Made by a program: the position numbers and the translations under genes. From Oidiodendron maius Zn (lineage: Eukaryota > Ascomycota > Leotiomycetes > Myxotrichaceae): DNA of 64,000 nucleotides. Of the stretch, positions 32,639 through 44,175 are shown one piece after another (the first letter of the stretch is position 1; each line of letters starts with the position of its first letter). The notes under the pieces are model-generated. The model had not been told where the DNA came from and did not search any database. It saw only the letters and a list, made by a program, of their open reading frames with translations. The DNA lies in the NCBI GenBank assembly GCA_000827325.1, contig KN832876.1, forward strand, positions 930,001-994,000, given 5' to 3'.

Positions 32639-33691
32639 ATGTCAGATACGGAATACAAAGATATCGTTCTAGAAATAGCAGGTAAAATCGGAATTATAAA
32701 GGTACATGCCGCAACGACATATGTGTAACGGTAATCTGTTGACCACCTATAGTTCAATCGGCCCCATGCTCTGAATTCATTTGGGGGGAAGCTCCTTCAA
32801 GAAACTATAAATGCTCTCCGAGATTTGAATGAGCATCCCGATACCATCTTTACAGTTCTTACTGGCGAGGGAAGATTCTTCTCAGCCGGAGCCGATATTA
32901 GAGGTAAACCAACCACACGAAAGAATCATAGAAAATCAAGAGCTGATGACTTACTATGCGCTTTTCAGGAAATGGCGTATCTAATTTCGAGGCCTTCGAG
33001 ACGAATGCAGAGGCGAAGCTAGCATTTTCGAGGAAATTATTGGATGGTAGGATTGCATTCAACTTCACTTACTTATGATATATCTCTGATGCCTATTTAG
33101 GTGTCGAATTGCTCCGGTCCATCATCGATCACAAGAAGGTCTTTGTGCTCGCTTTAAATGGCCCTGGAGTTGGTGGTGGTGCTGCGTGGTTCTCAGGTAT
33201 AGCGGACTTGGTCTTCGCAGCGGAGAATACTTTCTTGCAGGTTCCTTTCTCAGCCTTGGGTTTGGTCCCCGAGAATGGGTCAGCCATCAACTTTGCCCAA
33301 AGCATGGGAGTACATCGCACCAACGAGTTTCTCATGTTTGGCCGACGGCTGACCGCTCAAGAGCTAGAGCAATATGGCGTGGTTAACAAAATCTTTCCCA
33401 CTGAGGGCTTTCAGGACAGTGTGAAGGGATATTTACAGAAGCAGATTAATACCAATGATGGGAAGAGCATGCTCGAGATGAAAAGGCTGCAAAATGCACC
33501 CCTGAGGGATGTTAGGATGTTGGCCGTTCACGATTCCATGGATGCCCTGGCGGAGAGGTTCGTTGAGGGAGCACCATTTGAGAGATTTGCACTCAAGAAG
33601 CAAGAACTGGAAGGTGAGTCTCCCGCAGCGCAACGAAAATGTGATCGCTAAGAGTTTTGCAGCCAAGTCAAAGAATAGTTCGAAGTTGTAG
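32639..33691 (+). CDS. Peroxisomal enoyl-CoA isomerase/hydratase (crotonase fold)
   Basis: Five exons (32639-32701, 32753-32903, 32969-33046, 33101-33613, 33663-33691) give 277 residues. The crotonase fold is clear: FNRPHALNSF near residue 22, the first oxyanion-hole block FFSAGADIRG (residues 63-72), and the second, ALNGPGVGGGAAW, followed by DLVFAAENTFLQVPFSALGLVPENGS. The last 29-nt exon supplies AKSKNSSKL, a perfect type 1 peroxisomal targeting signal. By family this should be delta3,delta2-enoyl-CoA isomerase (Eci1-like) or a related hydratase used in beta-oxidation of unsaturated fatty acids. Reading through the last intron would lose SKL, so splicing controls location here. All introns are GT-AG. 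Confidence 0.9.
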
Positions 33692-34280
33692 GGATCTCCA
33701 GGAAGTCGACAATGCTCTTCAAGATACCTTAGCCTAGATTTATTTCCCATACAACTGAATCTAACTCAATATAAAATCTGTTGGTATTGGTAATGTTCGT
33801 CGTCTGGGTCTTGCTAAAAGATTAGATTATCCAGCTGCAAGACTGCATACTTTGTGAACAAGCACGTAGTCCCCCAACACTTTTCTAGTAAATTCTCCTA
33901 GGTATATACCGTACTTCACAAGTTAAGTTACACCTTTTTGAGTTTATATCCACGACATGGGGACTTGTTTGTGGGGTGTTATTCTACAGGTGATAAAATC
34001 ACGTGAAATACCAATGCGCCGAGGCAGATTGACTTTCGACAATCTCCCACGTCCGTACCGCGATCATTCTATTGGCCCTCCTAGTATTGTTGACCTGCAG
34101 ATGCAAATTCACGAAACGGGCGATCAATTCCTAAACCACGGAAATGCCCGATTCGTTCCCCTTCGCGTCTCGTTTCTCTAGTTCCACAGCTCCGAACTAG
34201 AGGATAAGTACCGGCATCCACCTTTATCTCCTGTCCCCTCCTTGTTACTCAGCCCTGGTCGTGCGGGTTAATGCTGTTCA
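33692..34280. other. Intergenic gap, isomerase to glycosyltransferase
   Basis: About 0.6 kb between two genes on the same strand: the 3' region of the isomerase and the promoter of the glycosyltransferase. No gene or repeat was recognised. Confidence 0.45.
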
Positions 34281-35916
34281 ATGGTGGAGAATCCAGCTCC
34301 CACGGAGCAGAACAGGGTGCTGTTCCTGACTGCCAGCGAGTATGGAGAGGCCAATGTGGTTCTAGCTGTGGCATACGAGCTGCTTCTACGACAGAAGTAT
34401 GAAGTCCATATCGGCTCGTTTTCCCCCCTCAAATCGCGCATCAAGGAGCTCAATAGCGTGGCGGAAAGTGTGACATCTAGCCAAGCGGTGTTCCACACTG
34501 TTGCTGGGCCATCGATTGACGAGATACTCACAGCCCGGGAAGATTTCTTTGGGCCTTATCCTCCTGGTGTTCAGGGCGCCATTAATTCGTTCAAGATCAG
34601 TATCCCGGTGATCGCAACTGCATGGGACGGACCCGGCTATATGGTCGGCTACAAAAGCTGCTTGGAAATAATCAGCAATGTCCAACCTGATCTTCTAGTC
34701 GTTGGATCGCTCATGAACCAAGGACATGATGCTTGTCAAACTCTTCAGAAGAAGTATATCATCCTAAGCCCGAATACGTTTCGAGAAATCTTGGGTAAAC
34801 AACAACCGATACTCTCTCAACTCCTCACATACCCAGCGTGCGTACTGGCCTGGCCCCTTTTAATTTTCGAATGCTTACAGTGATAGAATTGCATCGGCTT
34901 TCCCATATCCAGTCCCGTGGCACCTGATTCCAGCTAACCTCTATATCAAAATCCGAGGACTGACAATTCTCCTCACTAATGCCAAGATCAAGGAGCTTGT
35001 AGCATTTCGGAAATCTGAAAACCTAGCCGACCTACCTCCGGCCTTCAATATATGGAAGAAAGAGTACCATTATCTCTTGCCTTCCATCCCAGAGACAGAT
35101 TTCCCCTGCAATTTGATGCCGAATGTGACTCCTTGTGGCCCTCTTCTCCTCCCCTTCCAGCCAGTCGCAGAAGGAGACCCTGAATTAGAGATATGGCTTC
35201 GTCAAGGGCCTACCGTCTTGATAAATCTCGGGTCTCATATCACGATGGATGACGCAATGGCACGCGAATTCTCGGCCGCGCTGAAAGCGTTGCTAGATAT
35301 CCAGCCTAAAGTACAAGTTCTCTGGAAACTCAAAAAGTCCGGTCGACTCACCCTGCAAACTGCGCGGGAGTTCAAAGAGAAGTCAGCTGCAGAAAGAGAA
35401 GCAGATCGGGTTACTGCGGCGAGTCTAGAGGCTATAAGTTCAGAAATAGAGTCTGGTAGAGTTAAAGTCGAAGAGTGGCTTTCCGTAGATCCGCTGGCGG
35501 TTCTTCGAAGCGGGCATGTAGTGTGCGCTGTGCATCATGGTGGCTCAAACTCTTATCATGAGACGTTAAGGTAGGCAAATTTGCCAGAGCTTCTTTGATT
35601 CTCAAGGATTTTACTAATATTTCCTCTTTAAAGTGCCGGCATTCCGCAAATAGTACTTCCCTGCTGGCTAGACACCTTTGACTTTGCAAACCGAGTAGAG
35701 TACCTCGGTATAGGAGTCTATGGTAGCCGAAAGGCTGCCCCACGCGTTGAACGCACGGAACTCTCTGCTGCATTCACGAGAGTCCTTGGGGATGGATTGG
35801 AAGCATCTAGGATGCGCTCGAAGGCAAAGGAGCTAGGTGAAATTGCAAATAAAACTGGAGGGAGGATGAGAGCGGCAGAGAAGATTGAGGAATTACTTAA
35901 AACCATGCGTTCTTGA
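34281..35916 (+). CDS. UDP-glycosyltransferase (GT1-like)
   Basis: Three exons (34281-34837, 34881-35570, 35634-35916) give 509 residues. The GT-B fold is evident. The N-terminal half begins RVLFLTASEYGEANVVLAVA, with the acceptor-binding region following. The C-terminal donor half has TVLINLGSHITMDDAMAREF, VQVLWKLKKSG and the UDP-sugar signature VHHGGSNSYHETL, spliced to SAGIPQIVLPCWLDTFDFAN. The first two residues of HHGGSNSYHE sit where the plant and fungal UDP-glucosyltransferase motif HCG.(N/S) lies. The substrate is probably a small lipophilic molecule (sterol, polyketide or phenolic), but this is inferred. There is no signal peptide or membrane segment. It runs tail to tail with the acyltransferase gene, with stops 217 bp apart. 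Confidence 0.88.
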
Positions 35917-36133
35917 CCTGTTCAGAGGTCGATTTGGCAAGTGATGCCCTATATCTATAGTGACCAGCATTTCCTTTGTTTTAATATTTATCTCTTACAT
36001 GAAGCTGGTTAAGATTTTGAGGATGCGATTTTCAAGTTCATTTTGAGGCTTTTCGACATTCAAGGTTCATTGGGACGCGTCCTGTTCGTCATAAAAATAT
36101 ACTCTATTTGTTTCATTTCATAGTAAGGTGTCG

Positions 36134-38129
36134 TCACCATGATAGAGCATCATCTGTAGCCGATGTAGAGAAAAATTCGGAATCTGCTAGGTCATCCAAA
36201 GAGTCGTTTGGTGACACTTCAGAATAAAGCTTCCTAGGCTGTGGCGGTTTGGCGGCCTCGCAATCCGGGAATAGATCTGGGCCGAGTGTATTAATAAGAT
36301 CAGTGACCTGGCGAGATAGAATCGCTTTTCGTTCTCTTAGCTTGTTGAGAGTGCCTAAGGAAAATGGCGATAGGCAGAGAAAGAGAGGCCGCAAGGACTT
36401 GAGGATATCCATTCCAATTTCTCCCAATTGAAGCGCAGCAAATGTGAGCATTGGGAAAATAATGTATGCAGCAAGAATAACTGTCCAGAGAGACGTTGAC
36501 TGGGGTATAATGCCATTGACACGGTTGTAATGTGTCCAGAATCCAAGCATAGTCGCATAATATGTGTATAATAAAGGCGCCAGGCCGCCAGCGACAAGTA
36601 TCTTCCAGGTGGCCATCACATCTGTCCCCTGGATCTTTACATTCGACCCAGCTAAAGCCTCTCTCGTCATCTTGTGTGAGTAATACCTTGCTGCTATAAA
36701 GATGGGTGAGAACAACATCAAGCCAGGTAAGGTCCCGATAGCAAGAATGCACAATTTCCCAACACGATAAACTAGGGATGTCAAGACTCGAAGAACTGAA
36801 AATCTGGCATAGTCGACCTGACTGTCATGAAGCCCAAGGAGCTGAAGCTGCCTATTATACTGAGTGATCGATTTAGATAGATTTTCAATCCTTGGATCTG
36901 ATTTGTACACTGTATATCCTTTAACGAGGCGTCTGTTCACTTCAATGACGGATGGGAGAGGAATCCTGCCTTTTCCTGCATAGTATAGACGTCTTGCGGC
37001 ATGGACCAGCTAATTTTGTGAGCAATATCCACAGCGTAAAGAAATAGGACATTTCGCACCATAAGAGTGTCAAAGTCGGGAGCTGCCATAGTAATGGCAG
37101 CGAGGGCTTGATAAATAGCATCTAAAAGCTCACCAACACTCTCTCGCCGTTTTCCGCTCTTGAAATTCTCAACCAGCCCAGACGAGATGGCTATGGGGTC
37201 TCCAAATTCAACGACAGCCCGTGAACGAAATTTGTGGGCATGGAAGTAATTCAAACCCACGGGAACAACTGTAAGAGTAGTGTTTTGAGCAAGGGCACCA
37301 AGAGCCATAATTGCGATCCCAGCTGAAAGCAGATTAGTAGGACGTATTTGGGCTTTGAATTTAATTACTAGCCTTTCAGAGGAAGCATGTCGGGCCGGTC
37401 ATGACTACCACCTTCCGGGAAGATGCCAATGCAACCGTTCTTGCGAAGCCTGTCATACACAGCATCGTACACCACCGTCTGGTCCAAGTGGGGTGCAACT
37501 TTAAAACTTATTCCATTAGGCGAAGAAAGTTGTTGAACTGCGATTTGGAGAGCTGGCGTTGACTTCAATATAATATCCTCTGGGCCGTGAATCTCCAAGA
37601 TTTCAAGCTTATGGGACTCGCCGTTAATAGCAGGGAGATAAATACCTCCTCCTACTTCAAAGTCAGGGCCATTAAATTTCGTACCAATTCCCTTTATTAT
37701 AGTTGGATTGCCGGTCGGATCCGGAAGCAATATGGTACCCTCACCGGCCTTCATATTGTCAATTGCTCTCGATACTGGGACGACGCTAATAAGATGTGCT
37801 AATGTCCCAACAATGGGCTTATCAAAAGACTTCGCCGCCATAAGCCATGAGATACGACGATTCAAAGAAGCCATAATTCTCATTAGAACGACAGAATCAA
37901 CAAACTTATCGAAAGTGAGTAGCTGTCACTCGAGTTGAAGGTGCAAAAGTACCTGATTTGCGTGAGGCGCAGCGACCAGAATGACTGCACCTTTATTTGG
38001 CACTCTCCATGCTCCCCGCACTTGAATCTCTCGAAAAAAAAGTCCTACAAGAGGGGAAAATATCCATAATATCAAGTCATATAGCCATGTCGACTTTAGC
38101 GCTATTGATTGTTTTCGTGCCATGCTCAC
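36134..38129 (-). CDS. Glycerol-3-phosphate / dihydroxyacetone-phosphate O-acyltransferase
   Basis: Four exons (37953-38129, 37373-37904, 37060-37322, 36134-37009) give 615 residues. This is the SCT1/GPT2 type of sn-1 acyltransferase, which starts glycerolipid synthesis at the endoplasmic reticulum. The plsC blocks are present: APHANQFVDSV spliced across intron 1, GIFPEGGSHDRPDMLPLKAG spliced across intron 2, and the PVGLNYFHAHKFRSR block with a following VEFGDPI. LVHAARRLYYAGKGRIPLP opens the last exon. Three to four hydrophobic segments follow near residues 390-520. Intron 2 (37323-37372) has a GC donor (AAAG|GCTAGT), a TACTAAT branch site and a TTTCAG acceptor. No GT donor keeps the conserved frame. 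It is somewhat shorter than yeast homologues, mainly at the C-terminal tail. Confidence 0.88.
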
Positions 38130-39039
38130 AAGATAACTAGCAAGGTATTAAATAATCCTGGCTATAGTTTCTAGACCCTTTATTTATACATAAATATATG
38201 TAGGAAATTACTCCATCACGTTTAATGATCTTTTGATGAGCAGCAATTTTGTTGGGAGTTGGCACGAAAATGATGAACAAGTATGTCAATTCTGAAAAAT
38301 CTATTATATAAGCAAGGCTGAGATTTATCATGGCAAGGTCGTTGCTTGCAAGGCGCTTCACTGACTCTTTACTCAAGCCAATGGGCTGTTGCTGGTCATC
38401 TCAAAATTAGAGCCTAGCTAGATTAGCAAGTTTGGTTTCGGGAACAATACATTCTCCGTCGATATTCGTTCGTGCGCGCTAAGGCGGTTTAACCTAGATA
38501 GTTCAGATTTGCGTAGTTAAACAGGCATACCGCTTGAGGGTTGAGAGAAAGTGATTCATTATGGTGTTGACAGAAACTCACGTGAGCCGCTCTTGGTGGT
38601 GTCGTGTTTGAGAGTGTTTCAGCCATGAAGGTCTAGCTCGGTGCCGTCAGTACCGGCCTCATGCGCTCTGTCCTGTCTCGAGTTGCCTTTTTGACACCGC
38701 AGGCAAGCAACGTAGGAAAGGTGAGCCGGCCAAGGTTGCCGTCAACACCTGATTCTACTTGTAACATCACAGTATCGGTGGATACGACCAATTCAAGTCG
38801 CTTCAGGTAATGGAATCGCTCACGAGCTCCATGCTATACGAGACTGAGCAGGGCTTTGAGGGAAAAAATGGGCAATTCCTGACGGTATTCCTGACGGTAA
38901 ACCTAACGTTCAACAGCAACGCAGCTCCGTGGCTCTTCAACTTAGCCAAGTATAGCTAGGAACAGATCGGCTATCCTTTCAGTCATCTCGGTGTTATGTT
39001 TATTCAAACAATACTATTAAGCTCCATTTCTTGGCATTC
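38130..39039. other. Intergenic region upstream of the acyltransferase
   Basis: About 0.9 kb between the acyltransferase start and the 3' end of the DUF302 gene. It must carry the acyltransferase promoter. No gene, RNA or repeat was recognised. Confidence 0.45.
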
Positions 39040-39647
39040 TCACGAAGCAATGCGCAGAACCAGCTTCTGAAGCTTCTCGTCCAGCTTTTGCGCAGCGGCC
39101 TCCAATTCCGGGTTATCACCACCCGCGAGGATCAAAGCGCTCGGAAGATGATACACCAAGTCCACACCCCCACCTTCCTCCTTCGTCCCCTCGACAACCA
39201 GCAGCTCAACCGGAACGGAGAGACCAGCCTTAATGTCGTGTCTCAGCATTGTGAGGGCTATGAGGGGGTTTCCGAGGAGGATTCTTTTGCATTTGCGGCC
39301 GCCGCCGACACCAAACAGGGGAAGCCATGCGCCATGGTCGAATTCCTACCATACGTAAAATCAGCCGCCCGATGCTTGCTAAGGGAAATAAGTGGGTAAG
39401 GTCGCACTTGAAATATCATGAAGGCGTCCATGACATCCTCATCAGAGGTTGTGCCAGTGGCCTTCTTCACTCTTTCGATGAAGCTCTCTCGATCTCTTAC
39501 AGTCATCAGCTCCCTCAGTCCTGCCAAAGCTTGCTCCGGACGGCCAATTTCTGAATACAGCCTTGTAATGATGGTATCGAAAAGATCCGTTGAGTGCACA
39601 TTAACACGGACTCCTTTGTAGTCATCATTTCTGGGTTTAGATGCCAT
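39040..39647 (-). CDS. DUF302-domain protein, 181 aa
   Basis: Two exons (39408-39647 and 39040-39345) give 181 residues. The N-terminal half has alternating strand and helix, with VNVHSTDLFDTIITRLYSEI and a Lys/Glu helix ESFIERVKKATG. After the intron comes EFDHGAWLPLFGVGGGRKC, then GNPLIALTMLRHDIKAGLSV and PVELLVVEG, and the end ELEAAAQKLDEKLQKLVLRI. The GNP.IA..M..HD...GL..P..LLV pattern matches DUF302, a small alpha/beta fold of unknown biochemical function found in bacteria and fungi. No signal peptide or membrane segment. It is divergent from the reductase starting at 40335. Confidence 0.78.
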
Positions 39648-40334
39648 GATTCTGGAGCTTGACTAGTTTATGGGTCGAGCTGTTGGGGTCGTCTTTGGAG
39701 GCAGCGGAATAAGTTTCGTACAGCATCCAAGAAGGGGTGAGAGGAAAATTTCGTTTGGACTCGACCTTTCACCTGGAGGCAATTACTAAATATGTGTATG
39801 CCTGCTTCGAAAGAAGACGCTCTGTATTATTCTCTTTGTTCTAATTCCAGATTTAGAGGCGCCGAGGTATTTGGTTCAGTAATCATTGTTGAATTGACTG
39901 CGTAACGGTGGCATGCTGTCTTCTATCATGATACTAATCCTTAGCAGGCATTTCGGGTTTCTATAAGCACCTTGGGTACTCATATGATTGATATATGAGA
40001 TAGTAATCCTTCCCCTCTCTTCGAACGGATTAGTGATCATCTCGGTTCTTATCCTTGCCTCCTTCTTTCTCAAAACGGTAAACTCTCAATGGAGATTACA
40101 AACCATGAGACCACATTTCTGCTTCATTATCCAAGCACCAAAATTCTTGTGTCAAATTATACGATGCAGGTCTGTTGATTTTTAATATATAACGGAAAGG
40201 CACCAGCAACTCAGAGTCGGGATGCACCGGCACATCCTATCTACGACTTGCATACCCCGCCTTGTATCTAGTTCCGAGTTATATAGTTCAAATTTTCCTG
40301 TTGTCATTATCGCCCTTTCTAAGGTTCGCACACC
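39648..40334. promoter_or_regulatory. Divergent promoter region, DUF302 / reductase
   Basis: About 0.7 kb between two divergent start codons, so both promoters lie here. It is moderately AT-rich. No specific sites are assigned. Confidence 0.4.
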
Positions 40335-41460
40335 ATGATCGAAAATAAGGCACTCGTCTTAGCCAAATTTCCAGTGGGATACCCTGTTGTAGGGGAAGAT
40401 TTGACAATCAGAACGTCTCAAATTGATGTCACTACACCACCTGAAGGCGGGATCATCCTTAAGACAAACTATGTCAGTTACGATCCGTATTTGCGAGGCA
40501 AAATGCGCCAGAACTTTAAATCATATGTTCCCTCATTCCAGCTCCAAACGCCCTTAAACAATAATGCCATCTCGACCGTCGTGGTGTCAGACAATCCTAG
40601 ATTCCAGAAAGGCGACGTGGTGATCGGCACCTCAGATTTTGCGGAGTATGCATCAATTACTCGAGAGAGAGCAGATAAGGACCAGGCCACTGGCGGGTTC
40701 AGTATCTTGGATAACCCGCTTGGCTTGGACACGGAAATCTTTCTGGGTGCTCTGGGCATGAGTGGTCTGACCGCCTATTCATCGTTGTACGAAATTGGGA
40801 AGCCAGAGAAGGGACAGACGATTTTCGTTTCTGCTGCTTCAGGCTCCGTGGGTCAGATTGTTGGCCAGCTGGCCAAGAGAGAAGGCCTGACTGTTATTGG
40901 ATCAGTAGGCAATGATAGCAAATTGAAGTTTGCCAAGGAATCACTAGGATTCGATGCTGTATTTAATTATAAGACAGAATCGCCGGCTGATGGACTAGCT
41001 AGAACCTTGAAAGAGCTGGGCAAGGATGGCCTGGACATTTATTACGATAATGTTGGAGGCGAGACGTTAGATGCGTCGCTTGCAGTCATGAATCCCTTTG
41101 GCCGTATAGGTATGAATCCCTCCCTTCATAAGGCTCGAAAACAGACCTTAATGAAATACAGTTGCTTGTGGAAGTGTCTCGCAAACCTCTCTCCAGGCTC
41201 ATGAAGTTTATAAGATCGCCAATATGGGGCTTGTTGTACCCCGGAGATTGACGATCAGAGGATTTATCGTCTTCGACAAGGATATGGGACCAAAATATAC
41301 GAAAGAGCATCAGAAGAACCTTCAACAGTGGATCAAGAACGGGGAGATCACAGTTAAATCATCTGTCACGGAAGGCATTGACAACGCTGCTGTCGGACTT
41401 GTGGGGATGCTGAAAGGAGATAATTTTGGAAAGGCTGTCCTGAAGATTGCTGACCTCTAA
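40335..41460 (+). CDS. Medium-chain NADP-dependent oxidoreductase (alkenal/prostaglandin reductase type)
   Basis: Two exons (40335-41109 and 41162-41460) give 357 residues. The protein belongs to the zinc-independent medium-chain reductases: YDPYLRGKMR near residue 50, the NADP-binding turn FVSAASGSVGQIVGQLAKR at about residue 157, DIYYDNVGGETLDASL, and after the intron the VACGSVSQTS block. None of the structural zinc cysteines of alcohol dehydrogenases is visible. Homologues reduce the carbon-carbon double bond of alpha,beta-unsaturated aldehydes and ketones with NADPH, a detoxification role; the substrate here is unknown. The intron at 41110-41161 is GT-AG and joins G-R-I to V-A-C. It is divergent from the DUF302 gene. 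Confidence 0.9.
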
Positions 41461-41893
41461 TCTAATTCAACTGTTTATATGTTACAAGCATAAAGAATGT
41501 TCTGTTAGCAAAACGTGACTTACCTGCATAAATATCGCATTATCACCTTATCCTCGTTTTGCTTAAAGATAATGGAGAACTTCAGCGGCCATAATCAAGA
41601 CCCTGGCGCGTGATTAAATGCAGAATCATGCCATAAATTAATCCATTCCCTTATCCCGCACCATGTTATGGAACCTATATAGGGACCGAGAATTCTATAC
41701 ATACATACACGCCCCAGCCAGCTATGCGACAAATTCGAACTAGTAGATATTCTAGGCCATCCCAATATCCACGTATCCGTAGAGTAATACATGCTATCCA
41801 AGTCTCAACGCCCTGGATGAAAGAGTAGAGTTGCGATTCGAGTTGTGTCATGGTGTCTGATGACACTCTCTATTCGGGTTCGAGAAGGGAAGA
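41461..41893. other. Convergent intergenic gap, reductase / TIM17
   Basis: About 0.4 kb between the two 3' ends. Only 3' untranslated regions are expected here; nothing else is seen. Confidence 0.45.
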
Positions 41894-42669
41894 TTATGCG
41901 ACGGCGGCAATGCCGGATTTTCCAGCGTCTGAAGGCGGAGTTTGCGGTGGTAATGGCACCTAAGAGGTCTGTTAGCAAAGAAGGGAAATATACAGGCTGG
42001 TCACAAACGTCTAGTCTTGTATTTTCCGCCATCATTCTCTGGAATCCAATTCCTACGCCTTCGATGACAGCTAGAAGACAAGCACATCCTATTGCTGAAT
42101 TTCTTGCTGCCTTTGCTCCTCCTCTAATTGCCAGAGCGCCACCGGTAAAAAAGCCTGCTATGACTGTGCCAATGTTAGAATTCGTCCCTTGCCATTTAAC
42201 ATGTAGAGTATAATCTCCTCATATCCGCAAATAACTCAGAGTGACCCAGATTGACGGGTTGAGGTAACGTACTAGCATTGTAAGGGTCTTCCTTCTTTCT
42301 TATCCCCTTTACTGCACAGTCGAATGTCGAAAATAGTCCACCCCAAACACCAAAGTTTCCACCAAGCACTGGGGCACGCGCCTTGATGGCGGTGAGGGCG
42401 CCGATTCGTCGTTCACCATATGGAGAGTTGCGGAAGCCTTTAACGCCGTGCCATACTGCACCTCCGATTGCCTATTATGCAACACATAGGTTAGCATACG
42501 GTGTTATACGCATTCGAGGTTAAAACCCCGAGCAGAATGGTGACTTGAGAGTTCGGATTCATGATGAGATTACATGATATAGACAAATAGGAACACATAC
42601 GCCCATACAAAATGCGCCACCGAAATCATTCAATGCCACCCAGGGACATGGGTCTCGAGTATGATCCAT
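41894..42669 (-). CDS. TIM17: Mitochondrial import inner membrane translocase subunit TIM17
   Basis: Four exons (42601-42669, 42273-42471, 42009-42163, 41894-41959) give 162 residues, the normal Tim17 length. The protein begins [10 protein letters not shown] and continues [22 protein letters not shown], with the second exon completing the first of four membrane segments. Further landmarks are [58 protein letters not shown] and [18 protein letters not shown]. The last 66-nt exon gives a short Pro-rich tail. Tim17 is a core component of the TIM23 presequence translocase. Cys residues are present in TM1 (FCMG), TM2 (FDC) and TM3 (GCACLL). The introns are short, GT-AG and clearly defined; without splicing the gene looks like unrelated fragments. 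Confidence 0.93.
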
Positions 42670-44175
42670 CTCTAATTCGTCTCTGAAAGGAACTTCCTCT
42701 TTCCTCGACGGTTAGGACAAGGCTCCGCTTGGCCGATATTATGGCCCAGCCGTAGTGTCAAGGTTGCGGATTCGGCAAGAGGCCAAAATAGGTTGATTCC
42801 CTATGTAGGTGCCGCTGCTATGGATGCTGATCTGGATCTTGAACTTTTCTCTGCTGAAGAAAGATTACCTGACACCAGCAAACAAGTTTTGACACTAATC
42901 CCAAACTACAATAGCGTATTTATCACGTGCGTTTTATAGCCTTATTGCCTTAGGTGTTAACTTCCCTACGAAATCGGCACCACTTTCAGCTTCTGAAGAT
43001 CATCCATCCATTCCCTCTCATTCTTATCGATTCCTGGTATTGTCGGAAGTACATGTAACTCCTTGGCGTGGAGCGACTGTTGTTTTGAGACGAGAAATGG
43101 GGCGCCTATTCGGAGCTCCAGTGTTTTAACGTATGGAATCATGCCAAACAATTCGGCTCAAGCTTCCTCGACCGCCACTTACGAGGGTACCACTGCAAGA
43201 AATCGACTTATGTCAACAGCTATCATGCCTCCGCGTTGGCCAATGCACAGTTTAAAACTCGTCCAAAAATTCGTCTGATTCGGTTGTCGGGGCTGATCCG
43301 ATTGTATCAAGTCCCAGCCGCCAAGCTTCGTGCTGAGACTCGGTGCGTCTGAACTCGCCAGGCGTCTACGGAGATGAGGGTAGCGGCAGCGCCAGCGTGA
43401 AAGTCTAAAGTGCTAACATGCCAGCGCAAATCGGCCCTTGGGAAGCTTTCTCACCATCGACAATTTATTTCGTGTCGTCTCTTCGTCGTCGAGCGGCATT
43501 CATCGTGACTGCGATAGATGCCATTTCCTGTGGGCGGTTAACGGTGTTTTCGTCCCATGTTCGGGGGGTCCAGCCGTCAAGCGAGGAGGATCTTGTCGCA
43601 GATCTTCTGCAACGTTCTTCCTTCCCCTGTCTCATATCTAATCGTCGCTCGGATCTTCAAGCGTCAATTGTATCACCAGTCAACCTAAACGGCTCGTTCC
43701 TGGCCAGCCTTAATCTCTATGATGTGTTAGTTTCCGGGCAACCTCGTAGAAGGGTACTGTCCAGCAAGTCTAAGCGGACAGGGTACACTATACGGTCCTC
43801 GAAACTGAAACTGTGGACACCGGATTTGAGGCATGGCGGGCTGAAGCAAGTACCCTTGAGACTTCGACTCGTCCTTCACGATGTTTGAACCACGGTCTCA
43901 TGGGCCGGCCTCATTTCCCATGGAATGCTACTCAGGCCTGGGAGGATATAAGGATCATGAGGTACCCATTCAAACAGAGCTTGACCTTCAGTTTTATCGA
44001 CTTACATTCTTTAGTTTCTCGCCCTTCATATTTCGTTCCTTATCATCGTTCATTCGTTTCTTTACGACTGTGTCGTCCTTTTACTTTCATTCCTTTTTAA
44101 ATTACTCTACTGGCCAGCCCAGTTACTATTCTGCATTCGTACAACTTCATCTCTTAACGTACACATACACTCAAC
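42670..44175. promoter_or_regulatory. Intergenic region with putative core promoter of the secreted-protein gene
   Basis: About 1.5 kb between the divergent TIM17 and secreted-protein genes. A GATATAAGG TATA-like motif lies near 43,944-43,952. A pyrimidine-rich tract (TTTCTTTACG, TCCTTTTACT, CATTCCTTTTT) spans about 44,010-44,100. CT tracts directly before the start codon are common at strongly transcribed fungal genes. The possible gene remnant at 42,966-43,151 is listed separately. Confidence 0.4.
42966..43169 (-). pseudogene. Possible fragment of an LRR/F-box-like gene
   Basis: On the minus strand the translation gives AELFGMIPYVKTLELRIGAP, followed by HAKELHVLPTIPGIDKNERE, then the end LQKLKVVPIS. 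The alternation of 'L.L.I' segments resembles the last repeats of fungal F-box or LRR proteins. A TGA lies just upstream of the block in the same frame and I could not find a convincing continuation. Weak evidence; it may be chance. Confidence 0.3.

Noticed and set aside
43418-43888. 156-codon open frame upstream of the secreted-protein gene
   Set aside because: No motif, start context or splice support; it lies in the likely promoter and 5' region of the gene at 44176.
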